Source of the DNA: Anthoceros angustus
Lineage: Eukaryota > Streptophyta > Anthocerotopsida > Anthocerotales > Anthocerotaceae
DNA length: 64,000 nucleotides
Direction of reading: 5' to 3'
NCBI GenBank assembly: GCA_010909165.1
Contig: MU008193.1
Coordinates: 248,001 to 312,000, forward strand
Under the pieces are notes generated by a model. It was not told the DNA's origin. It was given only the letters and a program-made list of their open reading frames with translations, and made no database searches. Below, piece by piece: positions 48,129 through 60,698 of the stretch. A program made the translations under genes and the position numbers. The first letter of the stretch is position 1, and each line of letters begins with the position of its first letter.

Positions 48129-48433
48129 TCCTTCATGGGATTATGCAATCTTCTCCGTTGCCCAATATAGGTCAATATTCAAAACCCCTTTCCTTGTGGG
48201 CAGGAGACTTTGGTAAGGTGAGTTCTCGGATAGGCCAATCTTGAACAAGAGCCAGGAGAACATGTGGAGCATATCGGGGTCCCCAACGTATCAGCATAGT
48301 CTTCAAAAACACACATCAGGGAGAGGAACGGGAACGACGAGGCAGAGACCGAAACATGAAAGCTCACTGTGTGGAAAGTGTCATGTGATCAGAGGCCTGC
48401 CGTCGGAGCATAGACCTGGAATAGAATTTTCTA

Positions 48434-48447
48434 AATTCCATGGAATT
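48434..48447. repeat. 14-bp perfect palindrome
   Basis: AATTCCATGGAATT is self-complementary and lies one base before a longer palindrome. Function unknown. Confidence 0.85.
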
Positions 48448-48448
48448 A

Positions 48449-48476
48449 TTAATACTTTCTATATAGAAAGTATTAA
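48449..48476. repeat. 28-bp perfect palindrome
   Basis: Two 14-bp arms (TTAATACTTTCTAT and its exact complement) meet without a loop about 320 bp after the 47.4-kb open frame. It could form a hairpin or be a dimeric binding site. It may also mark the edge of the AT-rich island. Confidence 0.85.
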
Positions 48477-48479
48477 ATA

Positions 48480-51120
48480 TCAATTGCCTGCCTTGGGAAA
48501 CGAGCAGTTGCGGTCACGAATGTGCCGTTTATGACCGGGCAGCTCGCTTTGGGAAGTGCACGACATGCTTCCCTACAACCGGGCCTTGACTGTGTCAGTC
48601 TGTCGCTAAGCGGGCTCGTTGCGGCCTGGAACTTGATAGACCCCGTTTCGTGTATGACAGCCGGGGCCACTTCCCGCCAGCCGGCCCACCTGGCCCCGTT
48701 CCGTTACGTCCCGTTCCGCGGATCGCAGCCTCCAGGTGCCCGTTTTAGGGTTTCCTCTTACCCCGCTTTCCCCGAGATCTTCCTACTGACAGTTAGAGCA
48801 GGCCAGGTGGAAAGTCTGCGGATATTTCGATGCGCTGTGGGCGTGCCAGACGGAAAGTGTCGCCAATCAGGATGTGAAATCCCGAATTGTGATACCGTCT
48901 TCATATAGCAAATGCAATCGCTTTGCAAGCTCGTTTGGATCTTGCTTTCTGATGAGATGTGAGGAATGTGTGTACTGTAATGATCAGTGGAGACAGCACA
49001 TCCAGAACAAGGTGGCGTTGCAGTAGGTTGCATGTACTATATTGTTCTCTTCTGCCAAGAGGCGTCCTGCTCGGGCGAGATTCACCAGTCGTGGGCCCTG
49101 CTGCCACAACAATGAATGCAAAACGGCGGCCAATGCTATGTGGAGGGAATTGATTTTTAGAGGATGACGTCAAGATTGGGTTTGGCAAGTTGGCTGGAGG
49201 TTTGAGGCCGAGGTGGCGGGGCTGGCGATTGGATCAGGGCAAAGCCTTGGCAAGGAAGGTGGAAGTGCAACAAGTTGGCAGGATAGGTCAACTTTTTCCC
49301 GCTCTTGGTGTAGGGGTGTCCGGATAGGGCTTGGTGTTGTGTCCTGTTGTCCGCCAGGGTGCAGTCGCCGTGGTCTGGACTTCCCTCTCTCAAAGGGGAT
49401 GCATGTGCGGGAACATGTTTTGTTTTGGACAGTTGCACGATTAATCGAGGGCAATGAGGCGTCGAGTGTTGTGGCTGAAGGGGCACATGCAGCCGGGAGG
49501 CAATCAATGCCGGAAAGCGAATGGCATCGGAGAAAAAATCTGCACGAGGGAAAAAGAAAAAGATCTGCAAGCCGGAAGTTGCCGGATGCAGCTCGCCCCC
49601 GGCTGCGGCCTTGGCCGGGTCCCGGTGGTGGACCAGTCGAGGGAACGGCGACGTGCCGGAGGGGGCCCGGAGACGCGTGTTGGGAGACGAATGTTCGCCT
49701 AGGGTTTGGAACGGGGGTCTGGGACGTCACGGGACACTGCACAAACGGCGCGCTGTGGCTGTTGGAGCCTGTCACACTGCGCGCGCCGCAGTAGAGCTTG
49801 GGCCTTGGGGGTACGGTGACGTCGGGGTGGGCTCCGGGAGTCCATATTGCAGTGTTGCTTGGTGAGCAGGTGACGCCTGCACCAGCATGGCTCACACGGG
49901 TGTGTATTCTGCAATTTGGTATACTATATGCATATATGTATGTACTATGATGTACATAGGTTGCGGCAGTAATGCTCGAACGAGAAGACGGAATCATCTC
50001 CAGTGCAATGCACAAGAGCATGGGGAAGAGGGAATCATCTCTAGTGCACTGTACAGTGACGGATAAAGCCGCCCTGCACCTGCACCTGCACCGATGTGAA
50101 CAGCGCCCGTAGTAGTGGCCTAGAAGGCTGCTGCTCACTGGTTTCTCATCACGATTGATGCCGTATGGGCGGTGGGACAATCACTCCTCAGGCCGGTGCT
50201 GGTGCGGGTGCTGGTCCTGGTGCAGGATTCTTCCTGTGAGGAATACTGACAGATGTGCCAGATGCAGGCGCCGGCACCACAGAAGCGGAGACGAAGCTGG
50301 TCGGTGGCTTTCATTCCCACAGAAGAATGTAACAGACGATTACAGCTTTCCAGTCCCTTTCTTACATGTACTACACTTTGGAGTTGATGGCTTACCTACC
50401 ATCTCTCTCCCTTCCCTTGAGGCTCTTCCTGCCGGAGTACAATTCAAACCCTCTGAGCTCTTGAGCTCCTCTTCCCAGAGACTCTCTCATACAACCGTTC
50501 ACACTGTGATCTCAACCTACATCAGCATGTCAGGCAATTGATGCAAATGCCCGTCCAGTACTCTCTGCAACTTCTGCCCATGATGAAGAGGTCCTGCAGT
50601 TGCCACACTGCCCCTTCAAACTCAACTGCAGAGAAGGAACACTGGGAGAAGGAATTGGAAACACCTTCCCAAGATTTCCTGCATACATCAGCCCAGGAAC
50701 TTGGGTCCTGGTCGGTGCATTGTGATCAGCACCAATAAACAATGACCTGTTCGTGAAACAGGAGCTTGAGGGTTCGCAGGAGCTGTTGGCTACCATCATA
50801 CTGCTTAGCCCAATTTCACGTGGGAAAACAGTACCAAGCGCACTCAGATCAAAGTTTCTTAATGCTCAATATGTGCCGCACCACCCACATTATGGTGGGG
50901 TCACCCCGACTTAAACCATTCTCAGGCTCCCACCACTACACTTCCTAGGCCCCTCATCTTGGACCTGCCGTCCCAGGACAGGGCAAGAGCATGTCGAATC
51001 CGAATCATATTCTCCACTTTCACGAAGTCTGCCGGCTCACCCCATTTCCACAGGCAATGCGTGCACGGCATGGGTGCAAAGCAAGAAAACCAACTGTATA
51101 GCCTGCCTGATCTCCTCGCC
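48480..51120. other. Region with no recognised gene
   Basis: GC-rich DNA with several long chance frames, the longest 336 codons on the minus strand (49170-50180). That frame is of low complexity and has no recognisable domain. Short imperfect (TGCACC)n occurs near 50.08 kb. Confidence 0.5.
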
Positions 51121-51129
51121 TATTGAACA

Positions 51130-52002
51130 CGAAATTTGATTGCACTCTTTTTCTTTACCCGTTCCAGAGTTGCCATAGGAGCCAGCCCTCCATATACAGC
51201 ATCTGGAACATCAACCTTTGGCCTCATTCTCCTCGCCACTTTCATCTTCCAGTGCAAACTCATCCCGGTTTGCAACCACCTTCAGCTGTTCAGCCTGGCC
51301 AACTGTCTCTACTCCACAACTCACAAGCCCATCACCCCGGTCTTTTCTCCAGGCCGTCCAGGGTTGCTCTAGACTGTGCAGCTACTTCCCTCTCAAAAAC
51401 TACCATCTCATCTTCAGGAACACCAGCGCACTTAAATGTATCCACGGCTTTTCTCCTGTCGACTTTCCTTGGTCAGCTTGCATCAAATATTCCGGCAAGC
51501 TCATCTGTTTCGTGTACGAAGTGAAAGTTAGACACTGCTCCAAAGGGATGAGTAATCTGTGATGCCTGCACGTAAATGGCCCGAACTCCATCTACTTGCT
51601 CAAGCTCAGCACACTTTGAGCACATGACCTTCACATCCTTGTCAGGTAGACCTGATTCCATGGCTGCCTGCGAAATCCTTCACATGTTAGATCCAATCTA
51701 CATCTACGAATCGAGTACTATGCCTCCGCGTCTATCACCAGCAATTCAAGCGATGCAAGTTTCCAAAGTTCCAAATGAGGGCCAAACGACAGTAGTCAAA
51801 CCTCAGAGATGTCTCTCGACTTTGGGACACCTAAGAACTCTGCCGCCCATGAAATATAGATTTGAAAGATGCTCATCTTCTCGGTGTCTGGGACAACCTT
51901 CGTAGCCCGGTCATATAGGGTCATGGCATATCGAGCCAGACCATATTCCTCTTCTAGTTTTGCATACTGCAGATAGAGACATTTTGCATCCTCTGCAGGG
52001 AC
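51130..52002 (-). pseudogene. C-terminal fragment of splicing factor SYF1/XAB2
   Basis: The upstream exon (52002-51802, 67 codons) is fully open and reads VPAEDAKCLYLQYAKLEEEY, then WAAEFLGVPKSRDISE, which is the HAT-repeat region of SYF1. After a GT-AG intron, 51667 onward reads ESGLPDKDVKVMCSKCAELE and AIYVQASQ. It then lacks about 35 residues of the usual HAT repeat. LPEYLMQADQ and AGVPEDEMVVFERE appear in other frames. ANRDEFALEDESGEENEAKG and DAVYGGLA follow near 51.2-51.3 kb. At least three frame changes and the internal deletion indicate a pseudogene. Nothing of the first two thirds of SYF1 is found upstream, where repeats begin. Confidence 0.85.
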
Positions 52003-52644
52003 CTAACAAAAGTTCACGATAAGGGTTAGCTCATAGCACTTCACCCTTGCTGTTCGCTGTTTCTGCTGTAAACAACGCTGGGGCCTTATTTTCAGCTACG
52101 TAAGTTTTCGCCCACCATACGCCACATCACGGCGCATTCCCGACCGCCGTATGAGGTCAATAAACGACCCGCGACTGACTCATCAACTCTCAAGTCACTG
52201 AAGGTCTTATGCTGGTTTTGCATGTAGCCCGACCCGGAAGTGATCCTGGGTCACTCCGCGGGTCGGTGAGTTCATTTGTCATCCAACGGGCAACCCACTG
52301 AATGTAATTGACCGTCACGAGCCGGTGTTTATTGGTTGTTTCAACTCGTTGGCCCGGTCGTAACCCTAAAATAAATATACCCCGTTCTTGGTCACGGCTT
52401 CCCGTTCAAATTGGTCTTGCCCGAGTCATTGCTTCATTGCAAGATAAGGACCTTTGGAGACCGTGTGGGCTCCACTCCACATCGATTGAGAGTTAAGACA
52501 TCGGCATTTTGGCGTATTTTGAGGATGGCATTCTTTGCGTCTATGGAGTTGTGTTGGCAACGCTAGGGCATATTCGGAATTTTTTTGAAGCTAGTCCAAG
52601 AACTTGATTCTCATTATTTTCAATCTAAGGATGTGTTGGATTCG
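52003..52644. other. Transition from SYF1 relic into repeats
   Basis: No SYF1 exon or other gene is recognised between the relic and the first tandem unit. The truncation point of SYF1 therefore lies here. Confidence 0.45.
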
Positions 52645-54956
52645 TTATTTATTTTCTCATTTCAAGGTGGATTGGAATCTTACGATGATGCTCTTGATGA
52701 CATTGTGTGTGCCTACACAGGTTTCATAGCAATATTGCCCGGGTCGAGCTACATGCAAACTGAAGGTCTTAGAGCGGGTTCGCATTAACCCGAGCCCGGG
52801 CCCTTGAAAAAAAACCGGGCATGAGCTCTGTCACTCCGCATTGGAAAAAAAACACTTGTCATGGCCGGGTGCGGGTGACAAAACTTGTTATGGCTCTGAT
52901 CCATCATGAATATATTTTCTAATTATTGATTCTTATTCATAAATCATATGTCTCTGCTTGGATTTTGGTTTGCTTGTTGGACTCGCAGCTGGCCGGCGGT
53001 GATCTGGATTGCTTGGCCGCAACTACAATGGCCATGGGAAACATGAAGCATGTTTTGGTAATCTTCCTGGCACCGCTCACCATTGTCTTAGACGTCTTGC
53101 ATAAACCTATTTTTATAGATGCTTTCCTTGATGATGAGGAGAGCCTGGATGCTGAGGCTTAACTAGATGACATGTTTCAAGCTGTCCAAGTTTTCATGTC
53201 TTCCATTGATGATTTCATTCCCTCGCTTGTTGTTCTACCCAAACATCCAAGAGATCCGCTTTTTGGGATACAATTAGGGCAGTTCTATGTGAAACCAAAA
53301 ATGGTCATAATTTAAGATATTTTTTTAGTGCTAAATTCTATTTTGTGTTCACAAAACAAAGCAAAGTAGTCTACAGTCGGCGCATGACTTATCTACATAT
53401 CCGACGACTCTTACGATCCTAAGGTCTATACAGCCACCAACTACCGATGGCTCCTCCAATCCCAAGGCTATACCTTGCCAACTACCACCTATCAGCGGTG
53501 ATCTACCCTACCTCAAGCTACCTCACAAATCACTCCCTATGGACTCTACATAAGCCCAAAAGGCATTATCCTAGGAATTATGACTTGTACTCAAAGCATG
53601 TGGCTTTGGAGGATGAGCGTAGGTTTTCTGTGTTTCTCAGGTTCAACCCTGATTATTTTGCATACATTGTCAAGCTAGATAAATAAATATGCCATATAGA
53701 TAGATTCGATAAGACACAACTCATTTTCACAAAACTCCTTCTCCAAGAAGGCAGCTTCAACATGTGCAATAGCAGAGCTCACAAAAACGTCCCAGCACTT
53801 GTTCGGAAAAGAGAATTCATTTGAGATTCCATGTCAAGCCGAGGTGTATCATATGCTGTTGTAGTACAATCGATGCCAACAACAAAACCAAGAGAAACAC
53901 ATGTGACTCCTACAACATCGCCACGACTCCCAACTCTAGATTTTTGCACAAACCACACAGATTCAGTCATAGCCGTCAAACACTTGCGTCCGGCTAAGGG
54001 GAACGCAGCCTCCAGTAAGAGGGATTGGGTGGGGCCCGTGCCTTGGCATAGATAGGCACGTGCGGAGTGGGTCCGGTATCCCTCTGCGCGTGTGTAGAAT
54101 GCGGCTATTAAATAGATAGGTTAGCTAGTAGGGGAGAGCTGACGTTGCCAACCGTTTTGTCCTTAAGGAGCAGCCTTGGGAGCTGCATAAGAGGGAAGGC
54201 TGCAACCCTCTGTAATCGACCATTCCTTGAGTTTGATCCTGTATCCGTGATGTTTCCTTTGCCTTGCGTAAGCGGAGGTGTGTCTGCGCATTGCACAGTC
54301 ACCGAGCCCGGTGATTAACGTGAAATATGTCACTGGGCTCTAATGGGCGGATGGGCGAGTGGGAGGTGTAACCTCCGGTCGGGCCTCCGGTGCATGGTCG
54401 GCGGAGTCGATAAGAGGGAAGGCGCAACCCTCCGAATCGACCATTCCTTGAGTTTGATCCTGATCCGTGATGTTTCCTTTGCCTTGCGTAAGCGGAGGTG
54501 CATTGCCCGAGTCACCGAGCCACCGATTAACGAAAGAAATATGTCCCGGCTCTAATGGGCGTCATGGGCGAGTGGGAGGGTGTAACCTCCGGTCGCCTCA
54601 GGCATGGTGCGGCGGAGAGTCGAGAATCCTTCATGAGGGATTGTGGCCATGAAACTTCTACGCCACGAGGATGATTTTTAGCGCTCACGTGGTTACCGGC
54701 CTCTAGAGTGGACTTGGGCGGTTGAGTATGGTGAGCAATCGTCGGGAATGCCGGAAGGAAGGGAGTGCCTCCGCCCGGTTGTTGGTCCGCGGACCATCAG
54801 CTCCCAATAGTTAGAGTATCGCGCCGCAGGTACTTGACCGGTATTTTGTAGCGGTCAAGAGAATTGCGGGCTTTTAGAGGCCGTGGCTTGAGACTTTCAT
54901 CGGATGGGGTTTGAGAGGTTAGGGTTTGGTCCGCGTTGGAGTTAGAAATAGGTCCG
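52645..54956. repeat. 2.3-kb tandem unit, copy A (PIF/Harbinger-containing)
   Basis: This unit recurs directly downstream as copy B. It contains a PIF/Harbinger-like N-terminal piece near 53.5-53.7 kb (VALEDERRFSVFLRFNPDYF). Near 54.18 and 54.41 kb an internal segment of about 225 bp is itself repeated in tandem. Differences between copies are dominated by 1-4-bp indels at CAG and CTG sites. Confidence 0.85.
53447..53686 (+). pseudogene. PIF/Harbinger transposase N-terminal relic (copy A)
   Basis: A short plus-strand frame ends YSKHVALEDERRFSVFLRFN and then DYFAYIVKLDK. That pattern (an RRF-type block before a hydrophobic F-x-x-I-V-x-L) is typical of the N-terminal region of Harbinger transposases. 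No catalytic aspartate motif can be joined to it. Confidence 0.45.
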
Positions 54957-57050
54957 TATTTATTTTCTCATTTTCAAGGTGGATTGGAATCTTACGATGA
55001 TGCTCTTGATGACATTGTGTGTGCCTACAGGTTTCATAGCAATATTGCCCGGTCGAGCTACATGCAACCTGAAGGTCTTAGAGCGGGTTCGCATTAACCC
55101 GAGCCCGGCCCTTGAAAACCGCATGAGCTCACTCCGCATTGGAAAAAACACTTGTCATGGCAGCGGTGACAAAACTTGTTATGGCTCGATCCATCATGAA
55201 TATATTTTCTAATTATTGATTCTTATTCATAAATCATATGTCTCGCTTGATTTTGGTTTGCTTGTTGGACTCGCGGTGGCGGTGATCTGATTAACGAACT
55301 AATGGCCATGGGAAACAAAGCATGTTTTGGTAATCTTCCGCACCGCTCACCATTGTCTTAGACGTCTTGCATAAACCTATTTTATAGATGCTTTCCTTGA
55401 TGATGAGGAGAGCACGGATCGAGGCTTAACTAGATGACATGTTTCAAGTCATTCCAAGTTTTCATGTCTTCCATTGATGATTTCATTCCTCGCTTGTTGT
55501 TCTACCCAAACATCCAAGAGATCCGCTTTTGGGATACAATTAGGCGTTCTATGTGAAACCAAAATGGTCATAATTTAAGATATTTTTTAGTGCTAAATTC
55601 TATTTTGTGTTCACAAAACAAAGCAAAAGTAGTCTATGGCGATGACTTATCTACATATCAAGCGACTCTACGATCCTAAGGTCTATCTGACCACCAACTA
55701 CATGGCTCCTCCAATCCCAAGGCTATACCTGCCAACTACCACCTATCACGGTGATCTACCCTACCTCAAGCTACCTCACAAATCACTCCTATGGACTCTA
55801 CATAAGCCCAAAAGGCATTATCCTAGGAATTATGACTTGTACTCAAAGCATGTGGCTTTGGAGGATGAGCGTTTTAGGTTTCGTGTTCAACCTCGATTAT
55901 TTTGCATACATTGTCAAGCTAGATAAATAAATATGCCATATAGATAGATTCGATAAGACACAACTCATTTTCACAAAACTCCTTCTCCAAGAAGGCAGCT
56001 TCAACATGTGCAATAGCAGAGCTCACAAAAACGTCCCAGCACTTGTTCGGAAAAGAGAATTCATTTGAGATTCCTAAACAGTCCAGAAGCCCGAGGTGTA
56101 TCATATGCTGTTGTAGTACAATCAGTACCCGAACAGTCAAAACCAGAAGAGAAACACATGTGACTCCTACAACATCGCCACGACTCCCAACTCTAGATTT
56201 TTGCACAAACCACACAGATTCAGTCATAGCCGTCAAACACTTGCGTCCGGCTAAGGGGAACGCAGTGAAGAGGATTGGGTGGGGCCCGTGCCTTGGCATA
56301 GATAGGCACGGCGGAGTGGGTCCAGATCCCGCGGTGTAGAATGCGCTATTAAATAGATAGGTTAGCTAGTAGGGGAGAGCCGACAACAACCGCTTTGTTC
56401 TAAGGAGCAGCCTTTGGGAGTCGATAAGAGGGAAGGCTGCAACCCTCTGTAATCGACCATTCCTTGAGTTTGATCCTGTATCCGTGATGTTTCCTTTGCC
56501 TTGCGTAAGCGGAGGTGTGTGCGCATTGCCTGAGTCACCGAGCCAGCTGATTAACGTAAAGAAATATGTCCTGGGCTCTAATGGGCAGTTCATGGGCAGA
56601 GTGGGAGGGTGTAACCTCCGGCGGTCAGGCCTCCAGTGCATGGTGCGGCGGAGAGTCAGTAGAATCCTTCATGAGGGATTGTGGCCATGAAACTTCTCTG
56701 CCACGAGGATGATTTGGAAGCCAGCGCTCACCTGTGGTTACTGGCCTCTAGAGTGGACTTGGGCAGTTGAGTATGGTGAGCAATCGTCGCGGGAATGCCA
56801 GAAGGAGCCAGGGGAGTCTGCCTCCGCCGGCTGTTGGTCCGGCGGACCATCCGACTCCCAATAGTTAGAGTATCGCGCGCACAGGTACTTGACCGGTATT
56901 TCCGACTGGCAGTCCAAGAGAATTGCGGGCTTTTAGAGACCGTCCGGTGGCTTGAGACTTTCATCGGAGTAGAGTTTGAGAGGTTAGGGTTTGGTCTGGC
57001 GCTGTTGGAGTTAGAAATAGGTCCGGCGGCGCTGGGATTTGAGTTGTCCA
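54957..57050. repeat. 2.1-kb tandem unit, copy B (PIF/Harbinger-containing)
   Basis: This is a shorter, collinear version of copy A, without the internal 225-bp duplication. In its first half many CWG sites of copy A read CG here. In its second half the pattern is reversed relative to the inner repeat of copy A. Confidence 0.85.
55636..55926 (+). pseudogene. PIF/Harbinger transposase N-terminal relic (copy B)
   Basis: The same fragment as in copy A. Two bases of difference shift the last part out of frame, and the end reads RFRVQPRLFCIH. Confidence 0.4.
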
Positions 57051-57359
57051 AGTTTTACCCTAGTTAGCTATGTTAGAAGAGACTTAGATGCAAGAATGGC
57101 ACAAGCCGTTCCCTTGGGTTCGCACCGACGACTACATCGACAAGGGTTATAAGTGTGCACCCTTTTAGCCCCGCTAGCAAAAGTATCCAAGGTCACCTGG
57201 GTGGACATAAGGCCTAAGATAAAGAGAACAAGGCCCAAGGTCATAATTGCACACATGGTCAGTATCACATCACCCTACGAGGCCCGCTAGTAAAGGTTGG
57301 CGCTTACATATGCAATTTGTTCTTCAAAGTACAACAAGGGTAAGTCAGAGAATTTCTAG

Positions 57360-57900
57360 TTGCAGATGCAAGATACTCGGACCTTGCATATATGGTTACT
57401 AACACTCACACCAGGACGAGTATTAATAGCTAAGGCAGATCTATACAACTTCAAGCAGTCATTGACACGCACGGTGGTAGAAGGTGTTTTTGGCCAATTG
57501 AAAAGTGTGTGGAGAATTTTGGGACGAAAGGCGTGGAAGGGGAATCCAAGCTTCCTTGCAAAGATGTCATATATTGTTGTGTTCTTCACAACATTCACGT
57601 TGAAAGAGGGGAGGGAATATATAGATCGCCGTTTATATGAAGGCTACACTTCTGCAAGCTTCACCGGACAATATTTTAGAGGATTTAATGTTGACAATGT
57701 TGTAGGTTCCATGGTGTTCTTGGGATTTGCATTGAAGGTTAATGGATCATGGACAAGAGCAAGGCTGTTGTGGTCCGCTTTTGGTCGGTCGAATGACGTG
57801 CAGGCCTCCTGCAGGTCCGTGAACTTAGCGATGATGCAGCAAGACTGTGGGATGCGCAGACATCTGTGACCCGGGAGGTTATGGGAAAAACGATTTGTTG
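57360..57900 (+). pseudogene. PIF/Harbinger transposase C-terminal relic
   Basis: The plus strand reads KADLYNFKQSLTRTVVEGVF followed by GQLKSVWRIL, the usual C-terminal block of DDE Harbinger transposases around the last acidic residue. It ends near 57.8 kb, where a +1 shift opens VRELSDDAARLWDAQTSVTR. The first two catalytic aspartates are not found upstream in frame. It probably belongs to the same element as the N-terminal pieces. Confidence 0.65.
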
Positions 57901-57949
57901 TTCCAGATAAAGTGCCTTTCTCGGTAAGAGGACATCAATTATAACCATT

Positions 57950-59237
57950 ATAAACTTGATTTGTACATAGACATGATTTGTGGATAATCATTGAATTCTA
58001 TATTTTAACGTAGAGGACTAAATTGGCATCCTTTTTTGAGAAAAATGTAGAACAAGGTCTGAGGATATTGGCATAAAGTTTTAAAAACCAGCATGTGGGA
58101 AGAAGTTCCTTAACCAGAGCATCCTTGCAAGAGACATGGAGGGTGCTTGAGGGTTTCTTTGTTTCGAAGGGGAACATGGATGTGTGAAAGCAAGTGATCT
58201 CCCTATCAATCAATGGAGCAGGAGATGCGCGTAATTATCTTGTTTAGCACACTTGAATCGATAAGTGTGGATTAAGCTATCAAAAAACAACACAAACTAA
58301 ATGAAAATGGGCGAAAACACTCCCTGGTATCCTGGGTATAAGGCACAACAATTCTTGTGCTTTATGTCAAACTAGGGAGAAATGACGTGAAACTGATGCT
58401 AGGAACTAACTCTTAGAAGCTAGGGCTTAGCAAGTAGGTTTTGTTAGCTTAGTTTAATCAGTTGGTACTGATAATTACTAAAATGCCCTTAAACAGAAAG
58501 TCGGAAATAACCCGCAAAATGGCCAAGCTTGGGCGGTCTCCTCTCACACACTCGCGTGGGAGAAAGCAGACATGATCACTCCAATCCAGCAGGATGCCGG
58601 CACCAAGAGTGTGGTGCCCTCTATCGTGCAAGGTGGTTGCAAGGCGGTTGAGCACAAGACTGGCGGCGGCGTGGGTTGAAGTCCCTAGGAGGAACGCTAG
58701 TGAACACGCAATTTTGTTGTTGTCGAATTTCTAGGTAATGCAAAGACCTATTGTGTGTATGCGGCTGCATTGTGGCAATGTGTGTAATGTGCGATGTTCG
58801 GGACTTATCAGCTCTAGGCAGCCCGTGTAGGGCAGCCTTTAATTTTCTCGAATCGGAAGTGAGCATCGGCACATGTGGTGCATTATCTACCGACAAGCTC
58901 GAGAAGCATTCAACTTGATTCTCTTGGCACGGAGCACGGAGGAGTCTGCACCCTACGGCTCGCAGTTTGACCCAGCTTGACTATGGGCAGCGTGGTGTGC
59001 ATTTTGCTAGGGTTTCGTGCATGGTCGATTCTGCAGGACTTGTTGGGTTTTACGGCTCGGTGCTGGGCGGTGCGGGATTTTCCAGGCCAGCTGTGTGCCC
59101 GCTGCGTCGCACAACTCAAGGCCCTCTCATAATTTTTGAGTCCTCCCATGTCTCAACTGCAGCAAGTTTCCACGGCCGTCCAGAGCTCATAGCGATCGCC
59201 ACACGAGTCGGCTGCTTTCAATTTGCATACCATCTTG
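57950..59237. other. Spacer between Harbinger relic and gag repeats
   Basis: No coding exon or domain is recognised. Both strands carry only short frames. Confidence 0.5.
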
Positions 59238-60698
59238 TTTGCCTCGTTGAGACGAATCCGTTGGTATCATTTTTGTCTACTTTCGAGTGAGAAACAGGGA
59301 CTGAATGCCTGGGAGAAGTTGATCACTAAGGGTTTTTAGTTGGGGGAATTTGGCTATGTGCAGCCAACACTTCTCTTGCTGCGGGGTAGGTGCTGGGTCT
59401 TGTACAGCACGAGCACGAGGAGTGAGTCGCTGAACAGGCTGAGGATTCTCGCGTGTGAGTGAGGCATCGGCTGAAAAAGCTTGAGGCTGTAGGGAGGATC
59501 TGAGTTGCAGCATTGGCGTGTTCAGTGTTTGTGTTTCACACTGATTCTGCAGCTAAGGTTTTCCCTCTGCAGCTGACAATTGATGCTGGCTTCCTTGACT
59601 CACTGGCGTGCTGATTACATGGGGCATGCCACCTGGTGAAGAGGGAGATAGCCCACGGTACCGTTTGCGAACGAGGGACGTGCCAGCCAGGGTTTTCGTG
59701 AGAAGGAGAAGGGCACCACGGCGTCAGCATTTGTCCTTAGAGGACCTACCAGCAGAACAGGAGCCCGGACAAGGATCCTTTGCACCAGCTGTTAGGGTTA
59801 GCTGGTCCCCACTTACACCTTGTGCGGTGACTCGATAAGGAGGCGGGGGCATGTCGGTGGGAGTGCACCTGGAGGGCTGGGATTAGGCCTTTCCTCGGGG
59901 CTCGTCGTCCGCATTTATCACGAAGACCAGGCAAGAGGACCCGTCGTGATTCGACACGATGGAAGGAGGGCCAAATGGCGGTGAGAAATTCTCGGCAGCC
60001 AGAACACAATCGTTGAGGGATTTTAGGCTGCGAGTCAATGAGGCAATTAGTAGGGTCAAGTTCAAACATGGGCCGCGATAACCACCTCTACATGTTCGAC
60101 ATGCTCGATACATGGTGATGAGGCCTGGATTTGTATGAAGCCCACCAAGCGGAGTGACCTCAACTTCTGCCCCTCCATTATTCCAAGGGCACCGCAGATG
60201 GCCTCAATGGTGGTGATGACCCACCAGCCATATCTGCAGTCGCAGCTGCAGTCGCCACCACCGTGATGCCTCCTCTCACGGCCACTGAGAGGACAATGAC
60301 CACGCGATTGATGAATTCATACACACCCCAAATATGCCAACCACATGGAAGAGTTCATGAAGATCCTCGAGAAGGCTTTTCCACTCAAGACTCCGAGAAG
60401 ATTGCGGAGTGGCAAGCTTTGCACGGAAAGGAGATCCGGATGTGTTTTTAGGTGCAAAAGCTGCGAGATGGGGCATGCTCACGGACCAAGAAGCGTGGAG
60501 AAATTCCTCCACGACCTTGAGGGTGATCACCGTTTTTCATTTCCAGTTGTCCTCACTTGTGGATAAGTATGGCGATGCCTATACTTTGCAGCAGTACATG
60601 AGGAAGCGGAGAAGAAAGAGATTGCTTACTCCGTCTTCTCCTCCAAGCATTCCAAGGCCTTCCACCATTATCAAGGCATGTTTTCAAGCAAGGGTCTT
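59238..60698. repeat. 1.46-kb tandem unit, copy A (gag-like)
   Basis: Starts TGCCTCGTTGAGACGAATCC and repeats directly as copy B. It contains a gag-like frame with HMEEFMKILEKAFPLKT near 60.34 kb. Copies differ mostly by short indels at CAG/CTG sites. Confidence 0.85.

Noticed and set aside
49170-50180. 336-codon minus-strand open frame
   Set aside because: Long but low-complexity (Cys/Arg/Ser/Pro-rich), no family features, and other frames are open over the same stretch.
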